Shown in pieces: positions 1-10,491 of a stretch of DNA of 64,000 nt. Below the pieces are notes generated by a model, which had not been told where the DNA came from, did no database searches, and was given only the letters and a program-made list of their open reading frames with translations. A program made the position numbers and the translations under genes. The stretch is from CAIRTM01 sp963723235 (lineage in GTDB: Bacteria; Desulfobacterota; WTBG01; CAIYCZ01; CAIRTM01), in assembly GCA_963723235.1 (NCBI GenBank), contig CAVRPV010000010.1, forward strand, positions 124,001 to 188,000. The letters run 5' to 3'. Numbering within the stretch: position 1 is the stretch's first letter; each line of letters starts with the position of its first letter.

Positions 1-1091
1 ATTCACATTAGCAATATCAAAAAGGTGGCGGTGTTTCCCTTTGCCGATTATTCCTATCAACAGGATAGTATTCGACCGGATGAATGGGGCGGCAATATAA
101 AAATACAGGAGGCAATTCTGGATCATCTCGTAGCGCACGGATTGAGCGTTGCTGTACAGGAGGATGTAAACACGCTGCTTGTTGATCATGATATAATCCG
201 TCCGATCGATAAGGCATATTTGGTTGAGGGAACTGTTGATAAAAAATCGAATGACAACCCTCTTGATAACGTGGCCTCCCCTGAGTATACCCTTGTAAAC
301 CACACCTATACACAGGTTATGAGAGATGAAATTATTGATATTATCAGTAAAGGCGGAAGCAAACACAAGGCTCAGAAAAAAAATTCACCCGTGATTCAAG
401 GTGTCACCGTTGGGCTTTCCAAAGAGAAAGTTGTTGAACTTGCTCAGGCACTTGATGTTGATCTCATCATCCGCGGTCGCATCATTGATTACGGAATTAA
501 GGAAACAGCATCTGGAAAGATCAGGACAGCGGTTTGGTACCGGTTATGTTTCGTGGTACCAGGGATTTTCTTTTAGGCGGGTCAGGTTCGTATGACAGCG
601 GGCAAGATGAACCTCGTCAGGGTATTATGCCTTCGATCTTTGGCAGCGGCAGTGGTGTATTGATGGGCAGTGCTGATTCCAATGGTTACGATGCTGATCT
701 CGAAGATATCAACAGCATTGCAGTTGGTACAACTGCTGGTGCAATTATTGCTGGAGGCCCCGGTGCCTGGATCGGTGCTGGAACAGGCTATCTGGTTGCA
801 CAGCAGCCGGACAGGTCCAAGCGTACCGCTGTTATGCAGATTAGAATTTATGCCCAGAATGGTCAAACGGGTGATGTCATGTGGTCCAACCGGGTAGAGA
901 TGGAATATTCACCCGCAAGTAACAAAGATAACGAGAATACACACAAGCGGGTGATGTATGAAAAAGTTGTGCGCGAAGGTGTCAAGGCTTTGATGGACGG
1001 ATTTTTTGCTGATGCAGAAGGCGTTTTTTCCGGATCAGGCGAAAACAAGTGGAGCCATTACAAAAAGAGGGTACATAACTTGAGCGTTTGA
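1..1091 (+). CDS. Glycine-zipper envelope protein, 5' partial, one frameshift
   Basis: The reading frame is open to the left edge, so the N-terminus (probably a lipoprotein signal) lies outside the window. The visible part has a beta-rich N-terminal half beginning near the motif KKVAVFPFADY, which resembles the nucleotide-binding-like fold of FlgO/TolB-N-type outer-membrane lipoproteins, then a glycine-zipper stretch (AGAIIAGGPGAWIGAGTGY, about 740-800) typical of membrane-inserting lipoproteins. The frame changes at about 540-550: the upstream frame runs on to a stop at 576, while the natural continuation (MFRGTRDF...) is in another frame to 1091. A single base loss explains it. A strong terminator follows immediately. 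No specific function can be assigned; an envelope location is inferred from the glycine zipper. Confidence 0.6.
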
Positions 1092-1107
1092 TAGCAATTG
1101 ATCCAGC

Positions 1108-1141
1108 AAAAAAGCACAGGCAATCCAACCTGTGCTTTTTT
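1108..1141 (+). terminator. Rho-independent terminator
   Basis: An A-run plus AAGCACAGG, an 8-nt loop (CAATCCAA), then CCTGTGCTT running into seven T. The stem lies 17 bases after the stop of the glycine-zipper gene and separates it from aroB. Confidence 0.85.
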
Positions 1142-1193
1142 GTTGCATATTCAGAAGTGGATATTTTCCATAGAAAAGTTAATGTCTACACCA

Positions 1194-2295
1194 TGGAACA
1201 ACATATGCCAACAGTACGAGTAGAGCTCGGTAGCAGAAGTTATGAGATTTATATTGCGCAATGGTCTGATTGAACGTGCCGGTCATATCCTCAGTGGGAT
1301 AATCCTTACTAAACACGCTACCATCATAACCAATTCCACTATAGCCCATTATATCTTGAGTCAATTAATAAACAGCACTGCATGCGCATGGTTTTAAGAC
1401 CAGTGAAATTATTCTGCCGGATGGAGAGCAGTTTAAAACACTTGATTCCATGCGTATCATCTATGATCAGCTTCTTGATCTGGGGCTTGATCGCTCGTGT
1501 GCTCTTATAGCCCTTGGAGGTGGAGTGATTGGTGATATGACCGGCTTTGCCGCAGCAACGTTTCTTCGCGGCATTCCCTTCGTGCAGATACCGACCACGC
1601 TTTTGGCCCAGGTTGACAGCAGTGTCGGCGGTAAAACCGGCGTGAACCTGCCGGGCGGCAAAAATATGGTCGGGGCCTTTAATCAGCCTGTTGCCGTTCT
1701 TATTGATCCCCTGGTCTTGGGGACACTGCCTGAGCGTGAACTGCGTGCAGGCATGGCAGAGGTTATCAAGTACGGTATTATCAGCGATCCCGGTTTTTTT
1801 ACATTCCTTGAGCAAAGCATGCATACTGTTCTGAAGCTTGATCCTGATACTGTTTCGACGGTTATCAGGCAGTGCTGTCTGATAAAGGCTGATATTACAT
1901 CGCGTGACGAAACCGAAAAAGGAGTCCGGGCTTACCTGAACTTCGGGCATACGCTAGGGCATGCTGTTGAAACACTGACCGGCTATTCAAGATTTTTGCA
2001 CGGTGAGGCGGTTGCAATCGGCATGCTGGCCGCTGCGCAGTTGTCGCATACTCTCGGTTTCTGCGAAGCCGAAGACGTTGACAGGATTGATTCCTTGATT
2101 ACAGCGGTTGGCCTTCCTGTAGCCATACCGCCTTTTCCGGTCTCTGATTACCTGCAAGCCATGCTGAAGGACAAGAAGAAAACAGGCTCAATTATTAACG
2201 TTGTGCTGATGAAGCGGATCGGTGATGTGTTTCTGCGGCCTGTTGCGCAGGAACAGCTTCAGGCTTTTCTGAGTGGTGCATTAGCGGCGCGTTGA
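1194..2295 (+). CDS. aroB: 3-dehydroquinate synthase, two frameshifts in the 5' third
   Basis: AroB converts DAHP to 3-dehydroquinate in the shikimate pathway, using NAD+ and a divalent metal. The C-terminal 280 residues are uninterrupted (from 1450) and carry the family hallmarks: GGGVIGDMTGF, DSSVGGKTGVN, GKNMVGAF, GMAEVIKYG, the metal-ligand region NFGHTLGHAVE and HGEAVAIGM. The N-terminal portion is recognisable from ATG 1194 (PTVRVELGSRSYEIYI) but changes frame near 1255 and again near 1370 (ALHAHGFKTSEIILPDGEQF). Joined, the product is about 365 residues, the usual length. The two indels look like sequencing errors. Its last 15 bases overlap the tail of convergent der. Confidence 0.9.
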
Positions 2296-3631
2296 TGATT
2301 TCTTTGAAGGCACGTCTTTTTCCCCACGCCCGGTTACCTGCAAACACAGCGGAATGCAATCAAGACCAAAGCGATCCCGCAAAGAGCGTTCAAGATACTT
2401 CATGTACGGCTTTGTAAATGCCTGTGGGTTGTTGGTGAAAATCTTGAACACAGGCGGGGCAGTAGCGAACTGTGTCACGTAATAGATTTTCGTTCGCCGA
2501 TTGCCCGAGCCGGGCGGTGGATGATGGGCACACACCTGCTCGATCGCTTTGTTGACTTCAGCAGTTGCAATACGGAGCCGGTAACGCTTGCCGATGTCAA
2601 GAATCATGTCAAGAATATTGCGTGCCCGCTGCCCGGTCAGCGCGCTCAGGGCAACAATCGGCGCGTAGTCAATGAAGGCTAGTTTTGCACGTACTTCCTT
2701 GATAAAGTGCTCATAGGATTTATCCTGTTTCTCCAGTAAATCCCATTTGTTGACTGCTACAATGCATGCCCGGCTGCGCTCATATATCTGCGCTGCGAGG
2801 CGGGCGTCATAGGTTGTCACCCCTTCGCTTGCGTCTATCATAAGAATGCACAGGGCTGATTTGTTGATGGATTTAAGGGACATGAGGTCGCAGAAACGTT
2901 CAAGTTTATACCCCAGACTGCTTTTGCGACGGATGCCGGCCGTATCGATGAAACGAATTGCCTGACCATGATAGCGCATGAGTGTATCAACCGGGTCGCG
3001 GGTGGTGCCGGCCTGTTCGCTCACCATGAAGCGTTCCTGCCCGACAAGGCGGTTTATCAGCGAAGACTTGCCGACGTTCGGGCGCCCGATAATTGAGCAC
3101 ACGATTTCATCCGTGTCCTTTTCAACCGGTTGCCCGGTCGGGATACGCTCAATGATCTCATCAATGAGTTCCCTGATGCCGGTCCGGTGCTTGGCTGAAA
3201 TCGCGTGGATTGTTTCCGTTCCGATTCGGTAAAAATCAGCCATGCCGTCTTCGATAGCACGGCCCTCGACTTTATTGACCACGTACAGGACCGGCTTTCC
3301 GGATTTTTGCAATTGCCGGGCGATGTCAAGATCGCTGTGCATCAGGCCGTCGGTGCCGTCCATGAGAAATAGAATCAAGTCAGCTTCCTGAACGGCAAAG
3401 ATCGCCTGTTCGCGCACAAGGCGCGTAAAGTCATCCTCTCCGGCCGGATCAAAACCTCCGGTGTCGATCAACGTGAATGTATGCTGCATCCAGCGTAACA
3501 TCCGTATAGTTGCGGTCGCGTGTAACGCCGGCCAGATCATGCACGATGGCTATATTGCGGCGGGCAATCGCGTTAAAAAGGGTCGATTTACCGACATTGG
3601 GTCTTCCGATGATGGCTACTACCGGGTTCAT
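2281..3631 (-). CDS. der: Ribosome biogenesis GTPase Der (EngA), one frameshift
   Basis: A double-GTPase needed for 50S subunit maturation. Two P-loops are present: GRPNVGKSTLFN at residues 8-19 and GRPNVGKSSLINR in the second domain, each with DTGG/DTAG switch and NKxD motifs (NKVEG, NKWDL), followed by the C-terminal KH-like domain. The frame changes at about 3480-3490, between TLDAA and TFTLIDTGGFDP, so G1 and G3 of domain 1 are in different frames. Joined, the product is about 450 residues, the normal size. The start codon overlaps the rnc stop as ATGA, so translation is probably coupled. Der is generally indispensable, so the break is more likely an error than a mutation. Confidence 0.93.
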
Positions 3632-4351
3632 TGTTTCGTAATCTCCAGCTGTTTCAAGGCCTGACGGGCAGCCTGCTGTTCGGCTGTTTTTTTGTTCCCG
3701 CCATGCCCCGTACCGTAGCGCTGATCATTGATAATGACCTGGGCTTCAAACGTTTTAACGTGATCCGGCCCCTGTTCGGATATAATTTCATACACCGGGG
3801 TGGCATTAAATAATTTTTGTACAAGCTCCTGCAGGCGGCTTTTATAATCGCGGCTGTATCCCCGTCTGGCGGCTTCATCGATCAGCGGTTTTAAAATGGT
3901 CGTTGATAATGCTGAACACTGCTTCATAACCACCGTCCAGATACACTGCCGCTGCCAGGGCCTCATAGGCGTTTGCAAGGATTGATTTTTTTTCGCGGCC
4001 CTGGTTTTCCTCCTCGCCGCGACTCAGCTGCAGGCAATCGTTCAATGCATAGCTGCGGGAGATAGCTGACAGAGAGTCGGTGTTAACGATTGAAGCCCGC
4101 ATTTTTGAAAGGTGGCCCTCGGAGCTGCCCTGCGATTGTTCCATGAGAATATGACTGATCACCAGCTCGATTACCGCGTCTCCAAGAAACTCAAGGCGTT
4201 CATTGCCGCAGTGTTGTTCGAGTTGTTGCTCGTTGGCATATGATTTATGTATCAATGCCAGCTGCAAAAGCGCATTGTCACGGAAACGATAGCCGATGCG
4301 CTGCTGAAGCGCTTCAAGGCAATCGTTTGAATTGAGCGCTGCTTGGTCCAT
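3628..4351 (-). CDS. rnc: Ribonuclease III, one frameshift
   Basis: Double-stranded-RNA endonuclease for rRNA and mRNA processing. The catalytic domain shows NERLEFLGDAVIELVI (signature with the metal-binding Glu and Asp) and the second acidic patch LANAYEALAAAVYLDGG. The double-stranded RNA-binding domain follows (DYKSRLQELVQ through QAARQALKQLE). The frame changes at about 3890, where the run in CATTTTAAAACCG has one A too many; removing it restores NDHFKPLIDEAARRG. Joined length is about 240 residues. It precedes der with a 4-bp ATGA overlap. Confidence 0.93.
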
Positions 4352-4448
4352 GGCGGTTATTCCGTTGTCCGTCAGTAGTCAGGCTGATAAATTATTATAA
4401 AAATATAATAAATAATAGCAAATTATCAGTAAAAAAACAACCTGTTGC

Positions 4449-5306
4449 TCAAAGAGCCTGATGCTGATCGGGGTTATTGATACGCGTGTAGGCCTTTATA
4501 AAAGCCCCAACTTTTTTCTGCAGGATTCGTTCTGCTGCACGCAACTGCTCAAGGGAACTGAATTCGGATTCAAGGCTTACCAGGATTTTGTCCCATGCCG
4601 AGTCAGGCACCCCCCAGCGCGCCCGATAGTCTATGCGCGCAATAGCATATTCAGAGGCGGAGAAATAGTATTTGCCCAGGCGGTTTTCAGCTGCTTTAAA
4701 GGGCCATTGTTCTTTCAGGCTGAAAAAATCAAGCAGTGTATCGCGCAGGGCAGGGTGTGACAGACGGTTCGGTTTGACACTTTCGCAGAGTGCATTTTCG
4801 ACATGCCGGAAAAACTCCTTTACGAGGTCGATATCAGTGATGACCAGTCCATACAGATACCAGTCATGCACAGCAGCAACAACGGCCAGTTGCTCTGCCG
4901 TGGTCAGGCAGCCATAGCCCGGGCAGAAATGTTCATGACAGATTTTTGAACCGTAAAAGCAGTGGTTGCGCAATTCGTGATTGCCGGTGACCGATGGGTG
5001 CAGCAGGCAGCCGACCCGGCAGCGGGCCTGGTCGATAAAACCGATAAATTCGCAGTTGTAGATGGTTTCAAACAGTTTGGTATTGTTGATTTGACTGTTG
5101 CGCAGCTCTCGATATGCATCGAGATTATCATGTGAATCAAGCCCCATGAACAGATCCGTCTGCAGCGTCACGATTTCCGTCAATGCCTGGCGTGAGTGGT
5201 CCTGCCAGTTATACAGCCCACAGCAGGCCGCACAGGCTTTGCGATCATCGGGCTGGCACAGATCGATCGGGTGAAAAGGCAAGGGCCCTGTGCGCGGCAA
5301 GGGCAT
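4449..5306 (-). CDS. Cysteine-rich conserved hypothetical protein
   Basis: 285 residues with no family I can name with confidence. It opens with a short lead into a Cys cluster (DRKACAACCG, about residues 22-31), and further Cys/His residues follow (CRVGCLLHP, HCFYGSKICHEHFCPGYGC), a pattern suggesting metal or Fe-S binding. The C-terminal half is mostly helical. There is no signal peptide or membrane segment, so it is probably cytoplasmic. It lies 45 bases after the M23 peptidase gene in the same direction and upstream of rnc-der, with an A+T-rich, partly palindromic gap (about 4380-4430) before rnc that may hold a terminator or promoter. Confidence 0.6.
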   Translation of the reverse strand: MPLPRTGPLPFHPIDLCQPDDRKACAACCGLYNWQDHSRQALTEIVTLQTDLFMGLDSHDNLDAYRELRNSQINNTKLFETIYNCEFIGFIDQARCRVGCLLHPSVTGNHELRNHCFYGSKICHEHFCPGYGCLTTAEQLAVVAAVHDWYLYGLVITDIDLVKEFFRHVENALCESVKPNRLSHPALRDTLLDFFSLKEQWPFKAAENRLGKYYFSASEYAIARIDYRARWGVPDSAWDKILVSLESEFSSLEQLRAAERILQKKVGAFIKAYTRINNPDQHQAL

Positions 5307-5351
5307 GTAGTATTGCGGCTATCGGTATTTCGTGTGTTGTCGGGCATGGTG

Positions 5352-6261
5352 TTACTTTTCAAACAGCGCCAGCAGGCTGAAGGGGTCTATGGGGGTACCA
5401 TACATTCGCATGCCCCAGTGCAAATGCGGGCCGGTTGCGCGTCCGGATGCGCCGACCCGTCCGATGATATCCCCCTTGGCTACGGTCTGACCATCCTGCA
5501 CCGTAATAGTGTCAAGGTGGAAATACATGCTGAAGGTATCACAGCCATGGTCGATATAGACTGATTTGCCGGCGAAAAAGTGCTCTCCTGTCAGGGAGAC
5601 AACACCGGCTGCCGTGGCCTTGACCGGAGTGCCGGGCGGCGCCGCTATGTCGATGCCTGAATGGGGGTTGCGGGGCTGTTTGTTGATGAAGCGCTTAACA
5701 CCAAACGGTGTTGACAGGCGTCCCTGCAAGGGGCTGCATAAATGCTTCAGTCCATAAACGGCGGGGTTGTGATTGCGCAAACATGTTCTCGATCTGGGCG
5801 CGTTCGCGGTTATGGCGCTCAAGTGTCTGCTGGTCCATGGTATCCTTGGATTCATCAACAGTAATATGTTGGACAGGGAAGTTTTTTGCAATGACTTCAA
5901 AAGGGGTATTGAGCGCAGTGGTTTTGTTGTCTGAGTCGTGGAGCATGATTTTCAGGCTTGCAGGACCCGGTTGCTGATCCATTGCTATCGGGACGAGCCC
6001 GAAATATGACCCGGCTGCATCCATGAAAAGCGCGGCGTTAATGTCCTGCCAGGCATATGATAGCGCAGTAACGCTGTCGGGGCATGTTACCGTAATGCGG
6101 GCCACGCTGCCCTGTTCAATGCGAGCCGGTGTAATGCTCAGCTTTATGGGGTTGTCTGCAGCGCAGCTTGTGCGAATGGCACATGGTGCCGCACAGAAGA
6201 ATAACACGACAACTGCTGCCCAGAGAAACCCGGACAGGTGTATGAATCGATACTGTATCAT
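5352..6261 (-). CDS. Secreted M23-family metallopeptidase, one frameshift
   Basis: The product starts with a signal peptide (hydrophobic stretch at about residues 10-26 ending at an Ala-rich cleavage region), then an Ig-like N-terminal domain and a C-terminal LytM/M23 domain. The M23 zinc site is visible as NPHSGIDIAAPPGTPV (first His/Asp), YFHLD and GPHLHWGMR. Such enzymes cut peptidoglycan cross-links or act as scaffolds for amidases. The frame changes near 5737: the C-run in CAGCCCCTTGCAGG is one base too long, and correction gives MQPLQGRLSTPFGVKR. Joined length is about 303 residues. Confidence 0.85.
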
Positions 6262-6336
6262 GTGATCTCTGTATTACATGACAAGTCTACACAGAGCTAA
6301 TGTTTTTTATTATGTAGCATCTATAGCTATTTATTT

Positions 6337-7089
6337 TTACAATTCTATTTCATATAAATCATATGCAGCCGTGATTGTCCCGTCAAAGTTTTTTGCGGCA
6401 CCGGAGCAGCATTCCCGTGGATTGCAGATCGGGTAAAAATGTGTCAGCACCAGTTGCTTGCAGTTGGCCTCAGCGGCAATTCTGCCGGCCAGATCCGGGG
6501 TAAGGTGTCCTTCGCAGTGCATGCCTTCAGGAAAGGAGCATTCAAGTATGAGAACATCACAGCCACGGGCAAGTTCAACAATGCTGCCGCAGTAGTCAGT
6601 ATCGCCGGAGTAGACCATGCTGGCGCCGTTGCAGTCCTGCAGGCGAAAGGCAATGCTGTGGGGAGTGTGTTTAACCGGAACGCTGGTAATGGTGAGGGGC
6701 CCGAAGTTAACAGGTCGTTTATCAGTTTCAAGCCAGTTAATCGTGAAGCGTTCAGGTACGATCCAGTCGCCGTATGCCTGTGTCAGTTTGTTGTAGAAGT
6801 CGAGAAAACCGGGAGCGGCCATAATGGCCAGGTCCCGCCCGCGCGCTTCCGGAGCGTATTTGGACGCGAACAGCAGCGGAACAAAATCAGCAGTATGGTC
6901 AACATGCAGGTGAGTGTAGCATAGCAGATCAATATCATTAAATGTTGTTCCGGACATCAGCATTTGGCGCAGGCTGCCGGGACCGGTGTCAAGCAGGACG
7001 GTTGTCGTGTCTGAAACGACCCGGATGCAGGCGGCTGATCGCTCCAGGCTGGGTACGCAGGTTCCTGAGCCGAGTATGGTAATGTGCAT
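6337..7089 (-). CDS. Metallo-beta-lactamase-fold hydrolase, RNase Z-like
   Basis: 250 residues, intact. The fold is recognisable from MHITILGSGTCVPS, the metal motif THLHVDHTADF, SGDTDYC and the C-terminal LTHFYP with a preceding GHLTPDLAG. This set matches the RNase Z / arylsulfatase branch of the superfamily. It is shorter than tRNase Z (about 300) and lacks an obvious exosite arm, so tRNA processing is not assured; a phosphodiesterase role is equally possible. It sits downstream of apgM on the same strand after a 180-base gap. Confidence 0.75.
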   Translation of the reverse strand: MHITILGSGTCVPSLERSAACIRVVSDTTTVLLDTGPGSLRQMLMSGTTFNDIDLLCYTHLHVDHTADFVPLLFASKYAPEARGRDLAIMAAPGFLDFYNKLTQAYGDWIVPERFTINWLETDKRPVNFGPLTITSVPVKHTPHSIAFRLQDCNGASMVYSGDTDYCGSIVELARGCDVLILECSFPEGMHCEGHLTPDLAGRIAAEANCKQLVLTHFYPICNPRECCSGAAKNFDGTITAAYDLYEIEL

Positions 7090-7138
7090 GGTAACTACTC
7101 AATGGTGAGCGCCTGAAAATTTCTCAGTTATTGTTTAT

Positions 7139-7154
7139 ACCGGCTAAAGCCGGC
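7139..7154 (-). terminator. Short hairpin between apgM and the hydrolase gene
   Basis: Read on the minus strand it is GCCGGC-TTTA-GCCGGT, a 6-bp stem followed by an A/T-rich but not T-only tract. It may be a weak terminator for apgM. Confidence 0.35.
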
Positions 7155-7269
7155 ATTCGGATTTCCAAAGTCATGTTGTAATTAATCGATAGCGGTTTTA
7201 CCGGACAACGATGATCAATATACTTACTATGTTAAATACGTGACCGGGTTCTCGGCTTCCGCTGTATCC

Positions 7270-8475
7270 TCATTGTGCCTTAACAAGCCTGTCCATCAAT
7301 GTCCATCCATCTGCAATGAACACCCCGGTTGCCAGTGCATCAGGTTCGCAATAGGTGCGTTTCAGCGGTTCCTCGGGAGCATGTGCACTGTCATAGAGAA
7401 TAAATGGCACCGGGTCTGCTGAATGCGTTTTGAGACTCAGTGGCGTCGGGTGATCCGGCAGCACCAGAATCCGGAAAGGCTTCACCGCTTTGGCTCAGTC
7501 CGTCTAAAACCGGCTGCACAATCTTTGCGTCAAAATCTTCAATGGCCTGTATTTTTTCAGCAAAGCTACCCTTGTGAGAGGCCTCATCCGGTGCCTCGAC
7601 ATGCAGGTAGACAAAGTCCTGTGTTGCCAGTGCAGTTAGTGCGGCTGTGACCTTGCCGGCATAATTTGTATCCAAATACCCGGTTGCGCCCGGTACTTCA
7701 ATTGAGCGCAAACCAGCACTGATGCCGAGTCCTTTGATCAGATCGACTGCAGAAATAACACTGCCGTTCAGCCCGTATTTCTCTTGAAAAGACGGCAATT
7801 GCACCGCTGTTCCCTGACCCCACAGCCAGATTGAGCTGACCGGTTTTTTGCCCTGACTGATTCGCTCCCGGTTGAGCGGATGTCCCTTGAGCAGGCTCTG
7901 GCTGCTCTTCATAAGGTCGCGGATTGTCCTTGCGCCCGGGCCCAGGGGAGAAAGGACTCTATCTCACGGCCGGTAATGTCATGGGGCGCGCAGGTTGTTA
8001 TGCCCGGTTCAGCGTTTTTCATAACCAGCAGGTGGCGATAACTGATACCGGGATGCAGGGTGCAGCCGTTACTGTCCAGCTCGCGTTTAAGAGCGGCAAT
8101 AAAGCGGTGCGCTTCCTCGGTCGTAATGTGTCCGGCGCTGTAATCATCCATGGTGGCAGGACCGTCGTCAGAAAAACTGACCAGGTTGCAGCGGAAGGCG
8201 ATATCCCCGGCTCCCAGCGTAACGCCCATGCTGACGGCTTCGATCGGCGCGCGGCCGGTGTAGTGCTGTTTCGGGTCATAGCCCAGAACGCACATATTGG
8301 CAACATCGCTGCCCGGTTCAAAACCTTCAGGAATCGTGCTGACCATGCCAAGTGTGCCGCGGGTTGCAAGATGATCCATGCAGGGGGTGCGGCTGATACT
8401 GAGCGGGGTTTTGTTGCCGTGTTCCTCAAGGGGGCGGTCGGCCATGCCGTCGCCAAGCAGGATAATGTGTTTCAT
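7270..8475 (-). CDS. apgM: 2,3-bisphosphoglycerate-independent phosphoglycerate mutase, archaeal type, two frameshifts
   Basis: Interconverts 3- and 2-phosphoglycerate in glycolysis/gluconeogenesis; alkaline-phosphatase superfamily. It starts MKHIILLGDGMADRP, and carries GYDPKQHYTGRAPIEA, FRCNLVSF, SSIWLWGQG and LHVEAPDEASHKG, all typical of the ApgM branch. The frame breaks at about 7912 (ATL/MKSSQSLLKGHP) and about 7480 (GEAF/RILVLPDHPTP; a T-run one base too long). Joined length is about 401 residues, as expected. The C-terminal metal-binding segment LPDHPTPLSLKTHS is present in the last fragment. Confidence 0.9.
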
Positions 8476-8733
8476 CGTGGTCTCACTGTATGATTTAATA
8501 CCAGTATAACAGGGCTAAACTATAGCATAATTTTTAGTGGAAGCACGAGAAAAAACAGTAGCTATTTTGAAAATCTACCTGCAAACGCAATAATATCTTT
8601 TGTTTTCCGCCATACTTAAGAGTACTATTACCATGAAGTGAGCCGACGTTTTAAATGATGTCAGGTTACCGGAATGCCGCTACAATCCGCGTTCAATCCT
8701 TGATGGTTTTAACTACGCACAACAGGAGTTGCA

Positions 8734-9768
8734 ATGGAAAACAAAAGAGTTTTCATCGGGAATTTGGATTTTTCAGCTACAGTGGACGAGCTGCAAAGTC
8801 TTGTGTCAAAATACGGTACCATTGTATCAATTACATTGAATCAGAAAAAAGGGTTCGCCTTTATCGAGATGGAGAGTGCAGAAGATGCCGGAAAAGTGGT
8901 GCAGGCACTTGACGGCATTAAGCACCGCAAGCGTGAAATACGCCTGAGCCTTGAAATGAAAGCCAGTAAAGCACGATCCGTATCTGCCAGAAAATATAAA
9001 GAGCGCGGTGCAACTCTGGCCAGGCAGAGATCGGAAAACTTCAATGCATCTGAGGAACAGCGGCCTCAATACAGGCCGTTCTCTCCCGGCACAACGGCCC
9101 GCGATGGCAATAGACCCGTTGCTGCACGAGGTCCAAAACCGGAATCGGGATACAAGCCGCGCGAACGATCGACCACATCAGAGACAAGGCCTCCCAGGCC
9201 GTATTCTCGTGAGCGAACCGGTCCGCCTCGCCCGGCAAAAAAACCGTGGTCGACAGATAAGCCATCGTATTCCGCCAGGCCGGCCCGCGATGGCAATAGA
9301 CCCGGTGCTGCACGAGGTCAAAAATCGGAATCGGGATACAAACCGCACGAACGATCGACCACATCAGAGACAAGGCCTCCCAGGCCGTATTCTCGTGAAC
9401 GAACCGGTCCGCCTCGCCCGGCAAAAAAACCGTGGTCGACAGATAAGCCATCGTATTCCGCCAGGCCGGTCCGTGATGGCCAGGGGGCCGGGTCTTCAAG
9501 GCCATTGAAAAAGGAATGGTCATCACAGGGACCTGCGCGTCCATCTGTAAAAACAGGTGAGAACCGTGGAGATCGGCCGGAGAGAAAGAGTCCATTCAGC
9601 CCCAAGCCGCGTGATTATTCAAAACCACGCTCTACCGGCGGGCCTCAGAATCGCTTCAGCAAACCGTCACGACCGGGTGCGGCTGGGGGAAGAAGCTCAT
9701 ATGGTCCATCAAAGCCCAAACCTGGTGGCAATTATGCAGGTCGCGGTAAACCTCCGAGAAGAGACTGA
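8734..9768 (+). CDS. RRM RNA-binding protein with long Arg/Pro-rich tail
   Basis: 344 residues. Residues 1-75 form one RNA recognition motif: RNP2 is VFIGNL (residues 6-11) and RNP1 is KGFAFIEM (about 43-50). Bacterial RRM proteins of this type usually stop near residue 100; here about 250 further residues rich in Arg, Pro, Ser, Lys and Gly follow, low in complexity and strongly basic, containing a tandem 62-residue duplication. Such tails are expected to be disordered and to bind RNA non-specifically. The start is supported by an AGGAG at about 8723. The 258-base upstream gap holds plausible -35/-10 pairs (for example TTGTTT-N17-TACTAT near 8600-8630) but none is compelling. Seven bases before its end a GGGAG ribosome site for the next gene begins. 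Confidence 0.85.
   Translation: MENKRVFIGNLDFSATVDELQSLVSKYGTIVSITLNQKKGFAFIEMESAEDAGKVVQALDGIKHRKREIRLSLEMKASKARSVSARKYKERGATLARQRSENFNASEEQRPQYRPFSPGTTARDGNRPVAARGPKPESGYKPRERSTTSETRPPRPYSRERTGPPRPAKKPWSTDKPSYSARPARDGNRPGAARGQKSESGYKPHERSTTSETRPPRPYSRERTGPPRPAKKPWSTDKPSYSARPVRDGQGAGSSRPLKKEWSSQGPARPSVKTGENRGDRPERKSPFSPKPRDYSKPRSTGGPQNRFSKPSRPGAAGGRSSYGPSKPKPGGNYAGRGKPPRRD
9097..9468 (+). repeat. Tandem 186-bp direct repeat (two copies)
   Basis: Copies at 9097-9282 and 9283-9468 differ at only about nine positions. The period is 62 codons, so the frame is preserved. Each unit encodes ARDGNRPxAARG, ESGYKPxERSTTSETR, PPRPYSRERTGPPRP and AKKPWSTDKPSYSARP. Confidence 0.93.
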
Positions 9769-9780
9769 TGGGAGTTGTCA

Positions 9781-10257
9781 ATGATCAATAATGACATCAT
9801 ACGCAGAGTGCGCTACGCACTCAGTATCAGCAATGCTGACATGGTAGAAATTTTTAAACTGGCAGGCCATGATTTCCCGGAGGCTGACATACCCGAGATT
9901 TTGAAGAAAGAGAAGGAAACGGGATTTATTGAATGCAGCGACACACTGCTCGAGCTTTTCCTTGACGGATTGATTATTATGAAGCGGGGCAAAAAAGAAT
10001 CATCCAGCCCGCAGTCTTCGGCACTTGCCCGGGCAGCCATGTCAAACAATATGGTATTGAAGAAGCTCAGGATTGCGTTTAATTTGAAAGAAGACGATAT
10101 GCTTGCAATGTTCAAGCTTGCAGATTGCACAATCACACGGCCCGAGCTCTCTGCCCTGTTTAGAAAGCAGGGGAGCAAAAATTATAAAGTCTGCGGTGAT
10201 CAGATTCTCAAAAAATTTCTCCATGGAGTAACGGTTTTTTTCAGGCTGCCTGCGTAG
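9781..10257 (+). CDS. DUF1456 (YehS-like) family protein
   Basis: 158 residues made of two homologous halves: NNDIIRRVRYALSISNADMVEIFKLAG and NNMVLKKLRIAFNLKEDDMLAMFKLAD. This internal duplication is the hallmark of the DUF1456/YehS family, whose biochemical role is unknown. The ATG at 9781 is chosen because a GGGAG lies 6 bases upstream; a TTG two codons earlier is unlikely. It follows the RRM gene by 12 bases and is probably co-transcribed with it. Confidence 0.8.
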   Translation: MINNDIIRRVRYALSISNADMVEIFKLAGHDFPEADIPEILKKEKETGFIECSDTLLELFLDGLIIMKRGKKESSSPQSSALARAAMSNNMVLKKLRIAFNLKEDDMLAMFKLADCTITRPELSALFRKQGSKNYKVCGDQILKKFLHGVTVFFRLPA

Positions 10258-10491
10258 GGATATTACGATATTGTAAGGGGAGACCGAAGCTGTTTTTTTA
10301 AGATCCGACAGATTTTTTACCCGATGAGTAGCGCTGGCTTGAGATCTACATTCAGGGGCATACAGGCAGCGCTCATCAGGGTGCTCTCTTCATATGTTAA
10401 TGTACCTGTAGGTGCATTACAATTTGAAGCTACTCTGGACATTGTGAAGTGAACCTGCAACGATTAATCTCTTTAGCCATGGAGGAAAATT

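Noticed and set aside
9008..9605. Several open frames in other frames and on the minus strand across the RRM gene tail
   Set aside because: They arise from the Arg/Pro-rich tandem repeat and have no start signals or homology.
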